64,000 nt of DNA from Paenibacillus barcinonensis (GCF_003217495.1 NZ_QJSW01000001.1:1-64000); one strand, 5' to 3'. Positions 33,113 to 42,643 are shown, numbered from the stretch's first letter. The notes: generated from the letters alone by a model not told the origin. Numbers and translations: made by a program.

Positions 33113-33561
33113 AATCAATGGACATGACCTCCCTCCTGCTGCTTGGGTTTGCAGCACTTGGCATCATCAGCAGCAATACCCCGGTGACTGTTGCGATGGT
33201 ATTTTTGCTGCTGCTTCGTGTGATGAATGTGAGCCAGGCCTTTCCGTGGCTTGAAAAGTACGGGCTCACCGTGGGTATTATCATTCTGACGATTGGTGTC
33301 ATGGCACCACTTGCCAGCGGTAAGATCAGTCTGCAGACGGTCGGTGAATCGTTTCTGCACTGGAAATCACTGCTCGCTATTGGCGTAGGCATGCTCGTTG
33401 CTTTCCTCGGCGGACGAGGTGCTTCGCTGATGACTGCACAGCCCACTGTTGTAGCAGGCTTGCTAATTGGCACCGTTCTCGGGGTTGCCTTGTTCAAAGG
33501 GGTGCCGGTCGGACCGCTGATTGCAGCAGGTATTCTGGCCATGCTATTAGGTAAATCCTGA
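33109..33561 (+). CDS. DUF441 (YtwI-like) membrane protein
   Basis: A 150-aa protein with four to five hydrophobic segments. Typical stretches are [32 protein letters not shown] TM2, [15 protein letters not shown] and [25 protein letters not shown]. It overlaps ypdA by 4 bp. The function of the family is unknown. A second ATG at 33118 is an alternative start. Confidence 0.93.
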   Translation: MKSMDMTSLLLLGFAALGIISSNTPVTVAMVFLLLLRVMNVSQAFPWLEKYGLTVGIIILTIGVMAPLASGKISLQTVGESFLHWKSLLAIGVGMLVAFLGGRGASLMTAQPTVVAGLLIGTVLGVALFKGVPVGPLIAAGILAMLLGKS

Positions 33562-33735
33562 ACCGCAGCATACCCATGTACACTTTTGCGGATTGGATGT
33601 ATTTCCCACCGTTGTATGCTATACTTCTATTCATGCAATTCAGGTACATGCATCTGATGCAAGGAAACATCATCTTTCGCCTTGTCAGATGAATTCATCA
33701 ACGACAATAATCGTCCTCAGGAGGATTCAGGAACC

Positions 33736-34248
33736 ATGTCACGTCCCTTTGTTACCGAAGCCGTGATGGTGGCCATCTACGGTCAATTACTTGCGCCATC
33801 AGCGCCTGTGGAATATATCGTTCCTTACACCACCATCCTTGAATTATATGAATTTCAAAGCAGTGCTGATCCGATGATGGATAATCCGGCAGATGATCAG
33901 CATGTTAAAACTAAAATTGGTGAATTGATCTCCTACTTCGAGGAACCTTTAAACAAGAAAAAAATTGAACGTGCGCTTTCTGTTCCTTGGGCCAAAAGCC
34001 CTTCAATCCTGTTTGGTGACCAGGTGTCCCTTACGATTATCAATGCGATGGATACTGCACAGTTTGGAGAATTTTTTGATCCGATCGAGACAGAGCTGCT
34101 GCTTACCTCCCAACGTCTGGGCATTCCTATTTTGACGGATCAGGTGGAATTGATTGCCCGAATCATCGAATCCGAATCACCGGTACAAGTATTTGATATT
34201 GATGATTTTGATTTTGCCATGGACGATGAACCGCTCGATCAAGTGTGA
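33736..34248 (+). CDS. Hypothetical protein conserved in Paenibacillus
   Basis: A 170-aa acidic cytosolic protein starting MSRPFVTEAVMVAIYGQLL. AGGAGG lies 11 nt before ATG 33736; a TTG at 33682 would add 18 residues but has no good site. The sequence is predicted mixed alpha/beta (YTTILELYEF, VKTKIGELISYFEEPLNKKKIERAL) with a strongly acidic end (FDIDDFDFAMDDEP). I recall similar Paenibacillus proteins carrying the label ADP-heptose synthase, but see no nucleotide-transferase motif. Function unknown. Confidence 0.8.
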   Translation: MSRPFVTEAVMVAIYGQLLAPSAPVEYIVPYTTILELYEFQSSADPMMDNPADDQHVKTKIGELISYFEEPLNKKKIERALSVPWAKSPSILFGDQVSLTIINAMDTAQFGEFFDPIETELLLTSQRLGIPILTDQVELIARIIESESPVQVFDIDDFDFAMDDEPLDQV

Positions 34249-34329
34249 TCGCGCTTATAGAGGATCTGATCAGAAGCATATTTCCGATAAGCCGGATCAA
34301 TACAGCTATGTAATTTTACGATAAACGCC

Positions 34330-34372
34330 AAAGACCTCGGTACCCGCTTGTACAGCGAATATCGAGGTCTTT
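34330..34372. terminator. Hairpin terminator between convergent genes
   Basis: AAAGACCTCG (34330-34339) pairs with CGAGGTCTTT (34363-34372). It lies between the plus-strand hypothetical gene and the minus-strand NUDIX gene and can serve both. Confidence 0.7.
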
Positions 34373-34410
34373 AATATTTTGGAGCATTTGCAGTAACCGA
34401 TAACATAAGT

Positions 34411-34875
34411 TCAATCTGGTGCTTGTACTGTCAAACCTGAACGCCGCAGCAGGGTTTGACTGATTCCATTCATGGCTGGCAGTGCGGATGGGTCAAAAAA
34501 CTTCAATCCTGCATCGCTGTTCACTCTTGCCTCCACAAGCTCATCCTGAACGATCAGGGCATGGAACAGGGCAATAACATCATATTCTTCATCCCCGTTG
34601 GCATGCACCTGACGCAGCTCCGGGCCAGAATATAACGAACTAAAGATCATGGAATCCGTGGTCCATCCTGTTTCCTCCCAAAGTTCACGATGTGCAGCCC
34701 CTTCAATCGTCTCCCCAGGACGCATCTCTCCAACAGGCAGACGCCAATGTCCCTGTTCGGCATGCTGGATGAGCAGCAGCTCACCCTGTTCATTTACAGC
34801 CTTAATAGCTGCTTTGACCACAATATTTGCACGCTTGGCAATATATTGGCCTATATCTCGAGCTGGCAGATCCAC
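34411..34875 (-). CDS. NUDIX hydrolase
   Basis: A 154-aa NUDIX protein. The Nudix box is intact: GEMRPGETIEGAAHRELWEE, then TGW (GX5EX7REUXEEXGU). It is of the small, single-domain type. Substrates may be nucleotides or other diphosphates; none can be assigned. It is divergent from no obvious partner. The start is ATG 34875 (MDLPARDIGQYIAKRAN). Confidence 0.92.
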   Translation of the reverse strand: MDLPARDIGQYIAKRANIVVKAAIKAVNEQGELLLIQHAEQGHWRLPVGEMRPGETIEGAAHRELWEETGWTTDSMIFSSLYSGPELRQVHANGDEEYDVIALFHALIVQDELVEARVNSDAGLKFFDPSALPAMNGISQTLLRRSGLTVQAPD

Positions 34876-35047
34876 TCCTCATCCCTCCTTCCCGAAAAAG
34901 ATGGTGATCACCCGAGAATCTACATGCTCCGGGCTGAAATTTATAATTTGCATCAGGTTCAGACACCGAGCCGGAACAAAAACGGAGCGTTAAAATTCCA
35001 ATTGTGTCCAGTGTCCCGTGCCCCGTGTACTCTCTGCTGCTTGGTGT

Positions 35048-35347
35048 TTACTTCACTTCCGTGTAACGGTATTCAATATCATGGCCTTCATCGACGACAT
35101 CGACATGCAGCTGATGCCCCTTCAGATACCAGTAATCGTGATCCTCCATAAAAAACTGAATGCCTGATACTTCCGTCTGTTCGGCAGGATGCCTTGGCTT
35201 TTCCACGGCAATTCCGAGCGAAAATCCAGGGTGAAGACCTCCGCCAGAGCTATATCTCGCAAAGAAGCGAATGCTATCTCCTTCATTCAGGTTCAACTCT
35301 TCTTTGTACCAGCGAGCAGCTTGTTCGGATACATGTAGGGTACTCAT
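35048..35347 (-). CDS. HesB/YneR-like protein without cysteine ligands
   Basis: A 99-aa protein of the HesB/IscA-like fold (YneR group). It begins MSTLHVSEQAARWYKEELNL and contains FFARYSSGGGLHPGFSLGIAVE. It has none of the three cysteines used by IscA for Fe-S binding, which is normal for the YneR subgroup. Function unknown. Confidence 0.88.
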   Translation of the reverse strand: MSTLHVSEQAARWYKEELNLNEGDSIRFFARYSSGGGLHPGFSLGIAVEKPRHPAEQTEVSGIQFFMEDHDYWYLKGHQLHVDVVDEGHDIEYRYTEVK

Positions 35348-35454
35348 ATGCTGTCAGCTCCTTCTCTGTGTATATATGTTACATCATATCGCTAGAGCGT
35401 CCTGAACACAAACCCTGTAAATTATATATAGGCATAATATCTTGTGAAAAATGT

Positions 35455-35484
35455 TTGACAGATTGTAAAATGCGGTGGTAAGAT
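35455..35484 (+). promoter_or_regulatory. Promoter of the exporter leader
   Basis: TTGACA (35455-35460), an 18-nt spacer and TAAGAT (35479-35484) form a good sigma-A promoter. Transcription would begin near 35491, about 50 nt before the leader ORF. Confidence 0.7.
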
Positions 35485-35541
35485 GCAAACATACGAGGTC
35501 TACATTGCATTAATTTCCATTAACAAGAAAGGGTGATTACG

Positions 35542-35622
35542 GTGTTTAAAAGACATAAGCTTGTCCATATTCACACACAATTAAATACCGGAGTATCCCC
35601 GAAATCATTATTTCGTTCATAA
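35542..35622 (+). CDS. Leader peptide of the BmrC/BmrD-like exporter operon
   Basis: A 26-codon ORF starts at GTG 35542, with AAAGGGTGAT upstream, and ends at TAA 35620-35622. The peptide begins MFKRHKLVHIHTQLNTGVSP and is basic. Its stop codon overlaps the first arm (35621-35626) of the competing hairpins, so a ribosome stalled near the end would control which structure forms. B. subtilis bmrCD has a leader ORF (bmrB) in the same place. The sequence itself is not recognised. Confidence 0.65.
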   Translation: MFKRHKLVHIHTQLNTGVSPKSLFRS

Positions 35623-35765
35623 GACAGCACTTCAGGTGTCTTTTTTAAGACTCTTGTGAAGTTTGCTCACTATAATCTTATGTACGGCGGTGGCTCTGCT
35701 CTCGGAGTCATGCTGCCGTATGAAGAAATCAAGACATACCGCCTGCGTGCGGTGTGTCTTTTTTT
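35621..35765 (+). promoter_or_regulatory. Transcription attenuator (competing hairpins and terminator)
   Basis: Four arms are visible. Arm 1 AAGACA (35621-35626) can pair with arm 2 TGTCTT (35637-35642). Arm 3 AAGACATACCGC (35731-35742) pairs with arm 4 GCGGTGTGTCTT (35749-35760), a 12-bp stem with one G-U, followed by a T-run ending at 35765; this is a strong terminator about 100 nt before the exporter gene. Arm 2 can instead pair with the start of arm 3, with the inner helix GACTC (35649-35653)/GAGTC (35705-35709) nested inside. That antiterminator would let transcription continue. Confidence 0.7.
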
Positions 35766-35863
35766 GTGGATTAAAAGTGAGTTTCATGTCCATTTTAACA
35801 GGATTTAACTGTAATTCTGAACGAAAGCTGCATTTCTTGGATATTGAAAGGAAGGGATAACAC

Positions 35864-37609
35864 TTGTTCTCTGTACTTAAAAACCTGGCCTGGTTCTTCC
35901 GGCTGGAACGCAAAAGATACCTGATTGGTGTCATTTTGCTCATTCTCGTGGGCATTGCTGAGCTGCTGCCCCCGCGCCTACTGGGGAACGCCATTGATGA
36001 AATCGTGCGCGGCTCCATTACCAGCGCCTCATTAACCCGTTACATCCTGCTGATTCTAGGGACAGTTATCATTATCTATCTGACAACGTACATATGGATG
36101 CACAAACTGTTTGGTGGAGCCAACCTGGTCGAGCGACTGCTGCGCTCCCGCTTCATGGACCATTTGCTACGGATGACACCTCCCTTTTTCGAAAAAAACA
36201 GAACCGGCGATCTCATGGCTCGCGCCACCAACGATCTTCGTTCCATTGCAACGACCGCAGGTTTCGGTATGCTTACCCTGACAGACTCGACAGCCTTTCT
36301 GCTGACTGTACTGTTCGCCATGGGTTTCCTGGTCAGCTGGAAGCTGACTTTGGCCGCAATCCTTCCCCTGCCCTTCATCGCAATTGCGATGATGATCTAC
36401 GGCAAAGCTGTGCATCAGCGTTATACACTGGCACAGGACGCCTTCGGCGACATGAACGATCAGGTGCTTGAATCAATTGCTGGCATCCGCGTTGTACGCG
36501 CGTACGTTCAAGAGCGACTGGACGAGAAACGCTTTGCAGATGTAACGGAAGATGTATATCGCAAAAACCTGGCCGTTGCCCGCATGGATGCGCTGTTCGA
36601 GCCGACGATTCGGTTATTCGTAGGACTTAGTTATGTAATCGCACTCGCCTACGGCATTTATCTTGTATTTCACAATGAAATTACCCTGGGGGATCTCGTA
36701 TCGTTCAACATGTACCTGGGGATGATGATCTGGCCGATGTTTGCCATAGGCGAATTAATTAATCTGATGCAACGTGGTAGCGCTTCTCTGGACCGGGTGA
36801 ACGAAACCTTATCGGTTGAACCTGCTGTGCAGGATCGCGAACAGCCTGTTCATATTACGAATCCGAATGAGATTGTAATGAAAGACGTGACGTTCCGCTA
36901 TCCAAGCTCCACTGTGGATAATCTCAGTCATATTAACGTTTCGCTACAGCGCGGGCAGACCCTTGGCGTTGTAGGACGTACAGGAAGTGGTAAATCTACA
37001 CTTCTGAAGCAGCTGCTGCACGAATACCCTACAGGTGCAGGCACACTAAGCATTTCCGGACATTCCATTGAGGATATCGCCAAGGATGATCTGCACAGCT
37101 GGATTGGATACGTACCGCAGGAGCAAATTTTGTTCTCCAAATCTGTTCGTCAGAACATCCAGTTCGGTAAACCGGACGCTTCGGATGACGTGATCATGGA
37201 AGCCATTCGTACCGCTGCATTTGACGGGGATCTGGGCACGCTGTCTGATGGACTGGATACACTCGTAGGCGAAAAAGGTATTGCACTGTCCGGTGGACAG
37301 AAACAGCGGGTATCTCTGGCACGCGCCTTTATCGCCGATCCCGACATTCTGATTCTCGACGACGCTTTATCCGCCGTTGATGCACGGACAGAAGCTAAAA
37401 TTATTGAAAATATTCGCAGCAAACGTGCGGGTAAAACAACGCTGATCTCGACTCACCGCCTGTCCGCCATTGAGCACGCAGATCGGATCATCGTGCTTGA
37501 GCAAGGGAAAATTACGGAAGAAGGCACTCACCAGGAACTGCTCGCCATGAACGGCTGGTACCGTGAACAATATGAACGGCAACAGGTGGAGTCCAATCTT
37601 TCCACGTAG
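35864..37609 (+). CDS. bmrC: ABC multidrug exporter subunit, BmrC/YheI-like (degenerate site)
   Basis: A 581-aa half-transporter with an N-terminal six-TM exporter domain (residues about 15-310) and a C-terminal ATPase. Walker A is GRTGSGKSTLLK, the signature is ALSGGQKQR, and Walker B is ILILDDALSAVD. The catalytic Glu after Walker B is replaced by Asp, as in the degenerate partner of heterodimeric exporters such as BmrC. TTG 35864 is the likely start, with GGAAGGGA about 8 nt upstream. It is followed after 12 bp by its partner gene. Confidence 0.92.
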   Translation: MFSVLKNLAWFFRLERKRYLIGVILLILVGIAELLPPRLLGNAIDEIVRGSITSASLTRYILLILGTVIIIYLTTYIWMHKLFGGANLVERLLRSRFMDHLLRMTPPFFEKNRTGDLMARATNDLRSIATTAGFGMLTLTDSTAFLLTVLFAMGFLVSWKLTLAAILPLPFIAIAMMIYGKAVHQRYTLAQDAFGDMNDQVLESIAGIRVVRAYVQERLDEKRFADVTEDVYRKNLAVARMDALFEPTIRLFVGLSYVIALAYGIYLVFHNEITLGDLVSFNMYLGMMIWPMFAIGELINLMQRGSASLDRVNETLSVEPAVQDREQPVHITNPNEIVMKDVTFRYPSSTVDNLSHINVSLQRGQTLGVVGRTGSGKSTLLKQLLHEYPTGAGTLSISGHSIEDIAKDDLHSWIGYVPQEQILFSKSVRQNIQFGKPDASDDVIMEAIRTAAFDGDLGTLSDGLDTLVGEKGIALSGGQKQRVSLARAFIADPDILILDDALSAVDARTEAKIIENIRSKRAGKTTLISTHRLSAIEHADRIIVLEQGKITEEGTHQELLAMNGWYREQYERQQVESNLST

Positions 37610-37621
37610 GAGGTCAACGCA

Positions 37622-39715
37622 TTGAAGTCTAATACAGGTAAAAGGCTGCTGCAGTATGCCTTGAAAGCCAAAGGCACATTCATCGCTGCCTTAATCATGC
37701 TGACGATTGGTGTTGCGGCAGAGCTTGCCGGACCCTTTATCGCCAAATCCATGATTGATAATCATCTGCTCGCTATCGAGCAGCCATTTTATGAGACCGC
37801 TTCTTCCGAAAATGCGGCGGTCTACCAAGGAAAAAACTATAAACGTGAAGCACTGCTCGCACCCAATGAATCCAAAGGAGCAGAGGTACGTGTTCTGCAA
37901 GCCGGCAAAAGCTTTTATTTTGTAAATGAGCCTGTCAGCGCTCCTGAGGGCGACCGAACCTATGCAAACGGCACGTTAACCGTGACCCGCTCAGGTGAAG
38001 TTGTTGGGCAGTACGCGGCTGCTCCGCTGTCTGCTGGTGAACTGTTTGCTTTTTACAAGCCCGAGATGCCGGGCATCTATCAATTGATTGTGTATTATCT
38101 GATCTTTCTTGTGATCTCCATTATTATGGAGTTTGGTAAAACCTTCTGGCTGCAATCCTCTGCCAATAAGGTCATCCAGCGGCTTCGCAATGATGTGTAC
38201 GCACACATTCAGCGGCTGCCGGTGAATTTTTTTGATAATCTGCCCGCAGGTAAGGTGGTATCCCGGGTTACAAATGATACCGAGGCGGTCAAAGATCTTT
38301 TTGTCGCCGTGTTATCTAACTTTTTCTCAGGCATCATTACGATTACAGGGGTATATATCGCTCTGTTCCTGCTCGATGTTCGCCTGGGTCTAATATCACT
38401 GTTTGTTGTGCCAATGCTTATTGCATGGATTGTGCTCTATCGCAAATATGCTACTCGATACAATACAATTATTCGCTCACGACTGAGTGAGATTAATGCG
38501 ATCATTAACGAATCCATTCAGGGCATGTCGATCATTCGTGTCTTCCGGCGTCAGAAGCAAACGCGCCAGGAATTCGAAGAGCTGAATGCAGATTATATGA
38601 AACATCAGAACAAAATGCTCAACCTGAACGCCTTTACCTCCCATAACCTTGTTAACGTCCTGCGAAATATCGCCTTTGCGGTCGTGCTGTGGTACTTCGG
38701 GACAGGTGCGATTACGGGCACAAGCATCATCTCACTTGGTGTACTCTATGCCTTTGTCGATGTTCTCGGCCGGTTGTTCCAGCCGATTATCGGTATGGTG
38801 AATCAGCTTGCAAATCTGGATTCCTCTATGGTATCCGCCGGACGTGTATTTGAGCTGATGGACGAAAAAGGAGAACCCGTGACAGATGGCTCGATGCCAA
38901 GATATAAAGGTAATGTCGTGTTTGACAATGTATCATTTGCTTATAAAAAGGACTATGTGCTGAACAACATTTCGTTCAAGGCCTCGCAAGGACAGACGGT
39001 GGCTCTGGTCGGTCATACCGGTTCAGGCAAAAGCTCCATCATCAACCTGCTCTTCCGGTTCTATGATCCACAAAAAGGCAAGATTACAATTGACGGGCAA
39101 AATGTCAAGGAGCTGCCGAAGCAGTGGATTCGGGAGCATATGGGCATTGTGCTGCAGGACCCATATCTCTTCACGGGCACGATCGCTTCCAACGTCAGTC
39201 TGGGCGATGAAAAAATCTCTCGTGAACGCATTGAACAGGCGCTGCGTGATGTGGGTGCTGAACGAATTCTGGCTCATCTGCCGCAGGGCTTTGACGAGCC
39301 GGTTGTCGAGAAAGGCGCGACGTTATCTGCTGGACAACGGCAGCTAATCTCATTTGCCCGCGCACTGGCCTTTGATCCGGCAATCCTTATTCTGGATGAA
39401 GCTACCGCCAACATTGATACAGAGACGGAAGCGCTGATTCAGAATGCACTGGAGGTCCTCAAAAAAGGACGTACCACCTTCATCATCGCTCACCGTCTAT
39501 CTACTATTCGCTCCGCGGATCAAATTCTCGTTCTGCATCGAGGCAGAATTGTGGAGCAAGGTGCACATCATGAGCTGATGGAGCTCAAAGGGCGATATTA
39601 CCAGATGTATCAGTTGCAGCAAGGGGCTCAAGGGGAGGCCGTTATCGACGGTTCGGCGCAGTCAGCGAACGCGTTCAGCGCGGCTTCGGCATCGCTTGCA
39701 GGAGGAAAAGCTTAA
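37622..39715 (+). CDS. bmrD: ABC multidrug exporter subunit, BmrD/YheH-like (consensus site)
   Basis: A 697-aa half-transporter. Between TM1 and TM2 there is a roughly 100-residue extracellular insertion (from about residue 45 to 155), a feature of BmrD. The ATPase has HTGSGKSSII (Walker A), TLSAGQRQ (signature variant) and ILILDEATANID with the catalytic Glu. Together with the upstream subunit it forms one active and one degenerate ATP site. Start TTG 37622 has AGGAGGT upstream. The C-terminal 30 residues are Ala/Ser-rich. Confidence 0.93.
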   Translation: MKSNTGKRLLQYALKAKGTFIAALIMLTIGVAAELAGPFIAKSMIDNHLLAIEQPFYETASSENAAVYQGKNYKREALLAPNESKGAEVRVLQAGKSFYFVNEPVSAPEGDRTYANGTLTVTRSGEVVGQYAAAPLSAGELFAFYKPEMPGIYQLIVYYLIFLVISIIMEFGKTFWLQSSANKVIQRLRNDVYAHIQRLPVNFFDNLPAGKVVSRVTNDTEAVKDLFVAVLSNFFSGIITITGVYIALFLLDVRLGLISLFVVPMLIAWIVLYRKYATRYNTIIRSRLSEINAIINESIQGMSIIRVFRRQKQTRQEFEELNADYMKHQNKMLNLNAFTSHNLVNVLRNIAFAVVLWYFGTGAITGTSIISLGVLYAFVDVLGRLFQPIIGMVNQLANLDSSMVSAGRVFELMDEKGEPVTDGSMPRYKGNVVFDNVSFAYKKDYVLNNISFKASQGQTVALVGHTGSGKSSIINLLFRFYDPQKGKITIDGQNVKELPKQWIREHMGIVLQDPYLFTGTIASNVSLGDEKISRERIEQALRDVGAERILAHLPQGFDEPVVEKGATLSAGQRQLISFARALAFDPAILILDEATANIDTETEALIQNALEVLKKGRTTFIIAHRLSTIRSADQILVLHRGRIVEQGAHHELMELKGRYYQMYQLQQGAQGEAVIDGSAQSANAFSAASASLAGGKA

Positions 39716-39747
39716 CTCTTCAGCATGCATACACCTTAAACAAACAT

Positions 39748-39800
39748 AACAAACCCGCTCTGTGCAGCAGCCATCAGGTTGCTGTCAGAGCGGGTTTGTT
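39748..39800. terminator. Bidirectional terminator after the exporter operon
   Basis: AACAAACCCGCTCTG (39748-39762) pairs perfectly with CAGAGCGGGTTTGTT (39786-39800); the loop holds a second small helix (CAGCAGCC/GGTTGCTG). It sits between convergent genes. Confidence 0.85.
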
Positions 39801-39816
39801 GTATCCTCCAAGAATT

Positions 39817-40359
39817 CTACGTTTCATTCAGGCGCTGTGCCTGCAGACTTGCAGCATGCATGCGTTCCAGATCAGCCCACGCAGCAGCAGATTCAGCATT
39901 CAGACCCAGTTCTGCAATCCAGGCACCGGTATACTGCTGGAGCGTGATCTCCAGTTCCTGAGCCCGTTCTTTAAAGTCATCCAGTTCCTTGATCATACGT
40001 GAGCGCCCTTCCGGACTGAAGGTTTCATGAATCCGTTCCTTGAAATAATGATGCACAATGCGATTGCGCTGCTGCCATAATTCATTCAGCCTGTCCGTCT
40101 CCTCTTCTGAGAACGTAAAATGATGACGAGCCTCATGAATCAGCTGTCCCAAGGAGCTGCTCATCTTCCGTTCATACAGTTCCTCTAGTTCCTCCTCCGT
40201 TACCACTTTGCCCTGAGACATCTTGGTTAGCAGAATGAGATTAACAAGTTGCTGCTCCAGCGCTTGTCCATAATATACAGCCAAGCCATAGTAAGCAAAC
40301 AGTTCTCTGGAGTGTTCGCTGTCCAGCATGAAGCCATTCTGGAGATCCGTGTTTTGCAT
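39817..40359 (-). CDS. Hypothetical helical protein with HEPN-like RNxxxH motif
   Basis: A 180-aa, nearly all-helical cytosolic protein. A central helix carries QQRNRIVHHYFKERI, which fits the RX4-6H signature of HEPN domains. The first helix (ELFAYYGLAVYYGQALEQQLVNLILLT) is like the packing helix of HEPN and MAE_28990-type proteins. It is alone, with no nucleotidyltransferase (MNT) gene nearby, so a toxin-antitoxin role is not supported. Similar proteins are common in Paenibacillus as hypotheticals, by my recollection. Confidence 0.7.
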   Translation of the reverse strand: MQNTDLQNGFMLDSEHSRELFAYYGLAVYYGQALEQQLVNLILLTKMSQGKVVTEEELEELYERKMSSSLGQLIHEARHHFTFSEEETDRLNELWQQRNRIVHHYFKERIHETFSPEGRSRMIKELDDFKERAQELEITLQQYTGAWIAELGLNAESAAAWADLERMHAASLQAQRLNET

Positions 40360-40486
40360 ATGCGAGCGCTCCTTTCCATCCGGGCATCTTAAATGTTTAT
40401 TCTGCCTCTATCGTACCCAAACAGAACTCAACATTCAAGTTATCTGAAACGGCGGCGTTTAACCTCGCACTTCCCCGATCCCCAGA

Positions 40487-42190
40487 TCACATCCGCTCGG
40501 GAGCCTGCACGCCCAGTAAAGACAAGTTGCAGGCGAGACGTTCTGCCGTATATTTCGCCAGCTTCACCCGGAAGCTTTTCACCTGAGGTGCAGCATCTGC
40601 GATTCGCTCCGCATGATAGAAGCGGTTAAAGGCTTGAGCAACATCAATCGTATACTTGGCAATGACGGAAGGCTCACTGCGAAGCACTGCTCTTTCCAGA
40701 TAAGCGGGATAGTCGCACAGTAATTTCAGCAGTGACCATGACGTATCACCTACAATTCCACTGCTGTTTGATGTGCCTTCCTGTGCCGCGGAAGAATCAT
40801 AGGTCCCGGTCTCCGCAGCCTTCGCGAGCACACTTTGAATCCGGGCATGCGTATACTGCACATAAGGCCCTGTTTCCCCTTCAAAACTCACGGCATCCTC
40901 CAATGAAAAGTCAACGTCGTTCAGCCGGTTGTTGCGCAGATCCCCAAAGACAATAGCCCCAACACCCACAGCCTCGGCCACCAGCTCAGGCTGCTCCAGA
41001 TTCGGATTTTTCTCCTGTATAATCTGCAGAGCACGCGCAGCGGCTTCATCCAGCACTTCCTGCAAAAAAACCACCTTGCCCCGACGTGTCGACATCTTCC
41101 GTCCTTCAAAGCGCATCAGCCCAAATGGAATATGTTCACAGGTTGTTGCCCATTCGTGACCCATTTTGGACAAAACCGTAAACACCTGATTGAAATGAAG
41201 CTTCTGCTCCCCGCCAACCACGTATACCAGCCGATCCGCCTTCATCACATGATGACGATAGATCGCTGTCGCCAGATCACGGGTAGGATAGATCGTTGTT
41301 CCATCCTTCTTGATAATAAGACAAGGCGGCATGTTCTCTTCATCCAGCCTTACGACGAGTGCGCCATCACTTTCCTCCAGTAACCCTTTGGCTTGAAGTT
41401 CCTCGACTACCGCTCCCATCTTGTCATTATAAAAGCTCTCACCCAATGTATGATCAAATGTCACATTCAATCGTTTATACATCCGGTTAAATTCCTGCAT
41501 ACTTACGTTCACAAAAAAGGACCATAATTGCTTTGCTTCTTCATCCCCCTGCTCCAGCCTGCGAAACCAATCTCGTGCCTCAATCTCCAGAGTAGGGTCC
41601 TTCTCCGCCTCGTCATGAAAACGAACATACAGCTCAAGCGAATTACGGATCGGATCAGCCTGCAGTGCTTGCTCGCTGCCCCAGCGCTTATAAGCTGCAA
41701 TTTGCTTGCCAAACTGGGTTCCCCAGTCCCCCAGATGATTCACACTGACCGATGTATAACCCGCCTCGTTATAGAGACGGTACAATGCTGCACCGATAAC
41801 AGTCGAACGCAAATGGCCGATGCCGAAAGGCTTGGCAATGTTAGGTGAAGACATATCAATCACAACACGTTCTCCTTGCCCCAGCTGCAGCTTGCCAAAG
41901 CTCTCACTGCCCAGTTCCTCAAGCATGTCCGCAGCATACACGTCCCGGTCAAAACGAATATTCACATAAGGTCCTGCCGCTTCCGCATCAATACCTTCGC
42001 CTTGTAATGCAGCAGCAACATCGCCAGCAATTACCGCTGGTGCTTTCTTTAGCGTTCTGGCCAGAACAAAACAGGGAAAGGCCACATCCCCCATCGTCTC
42101 CTGCGGAGGTACCTCCATTAATTTTAACACTTCTTCCTGTGCAAGCCCGGTCAACGGTGCAATCCGGGCTGCTGCCTGTTTCATCAACAC
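40487..42190 (-). CDS. argS: Arginyl-tRNA synthetase
   Basis: A 567-aa class I synthetase. The HIGH motif is FGIGHLRST in SPNIAKPFGIGHLRS, and the KMSKS-like loop is KMSTRRGKV. The N-terminal Add-1 domain and the C-terminal DALR anticodon-binding domain (GPYVQYTHARIQSVL, then AQAFNRFYHAERI) are present, and it ends with LLGVQAPERM. GTG 42190 has AAGGAG 8 nt upstream; GTG 42199 and ATG 42184 are less well spaced. It is preceded by an Arg-specific T-box. Confidence 0.97.
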   Translation of the reverse strand: MLMKQAAARIAPLTGLAQEEVLKLMEVPPQETMGDVAFPCFVLARTLKKAPAVIAGDVAAALQGEGIDAEAAGPYVNIRFDRDVYAADMLEELGSESFGKLQLGQGERVVIDMSSPNIAKPFGIGHLRSTVIGAALYRLYNEAGYTSVSVNHLGDWGTQFGKQIAAYKRWGSEQALQADPIRNSLELYVRFHDEAEKDPTLEIEARDWFRRLEQGDEEAKQLWSFFVNVSMQEFNRMYKRLNVTFDHTLGESFYNDKMGAVVEELQAKGLLEESDGALVVRLDEENMPPCLIIKKDGTTIYPTRDLATAIYRHHVMKADRLVYVVGGEQKLHFNQVFTVLSKMGHEWATTCEHIPFGLMRFEGRKMSTRRGKVVFLQEVLDEAAARALQIIQEKNPNLEQPELVAEAVGVGAIVFGDLRNNRLNDVDFSLEDAVSFEGETGPYVQYTHARIQSVLAKAAETGTYDSSAAQEGTSNSSGIVGDTSWSLLKLLCDYPAYLERAVLRSEPSVIAKYTIDVAQAFNRFYHAERIADAAPQVKSFRVKLAKYTAERLACNLSLLGVQAPERM

Positions 42191-42238
42191 AGCAAACACT
42201 CCTTCTCCAGTTTTGTATATGCGCTAAATACTAAACGC

Positions 42239-42545
42239 AAAAAAGCTCTCGTCTCTTATAAGAGACGAGAGCTGTATAAACAGTTCCCGCGGTACCACTC
42301 TAAGTGAACAGTCACCTGAATTGCATAAAGCTGCACGCCAAGTATAACCGATCCGCTCGGTGCAAATAACGGTTGCATACCGAGTTACCCTCAGGTTCCA
42401 TAAGTCTCTTCTCTCAGAGAAGATATACGGCTTCGGATAACCATCTCACGGGTGCGGTTCACTCATTCCATGCCATACCGGCTTCCACCTGCCCCGGCTC
42501 GCTGTCTGGTTGAATCTGGCTACTCTCCCGATCACTGATATTGCT
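42239..42545 (-). ncRNA. T-box riboswitch (Arg) of argS
   Basis: The T-box sequence AGAGTGGTACCGCGG (42287-42301, minus strand) is canonical. Upstream is a stem I region with the specifier context GAAC-CGC-ACCC; CGC at 42454-42456 is an arginine codon. Downstream is a terminator with a perfect 12-bp stem (42245-42256 with 42261-42272) and a T-run. Uncharged tRNA-Arg would favour the antiterminator and argS transcription. This explains most of the 450-bp gap before argS. Confidence 0.93.
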
Positions 42546-42643
42546 GTATTGCATTCATTTCACATCATTATACATATCCGGGTATGCCTTGGCAACCTGT
42601 ATTAGACTCATTGGCATGAGCAAGTACGTTTCAAAAATAGAGA

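Noticed and set aside
35641..35690. A possible second exporter promoter around TATAAT at 35671-35676
   Set aside because: No acceptable -35 box lies 16-18 nt upstream, and the position falls inside the attenuator.
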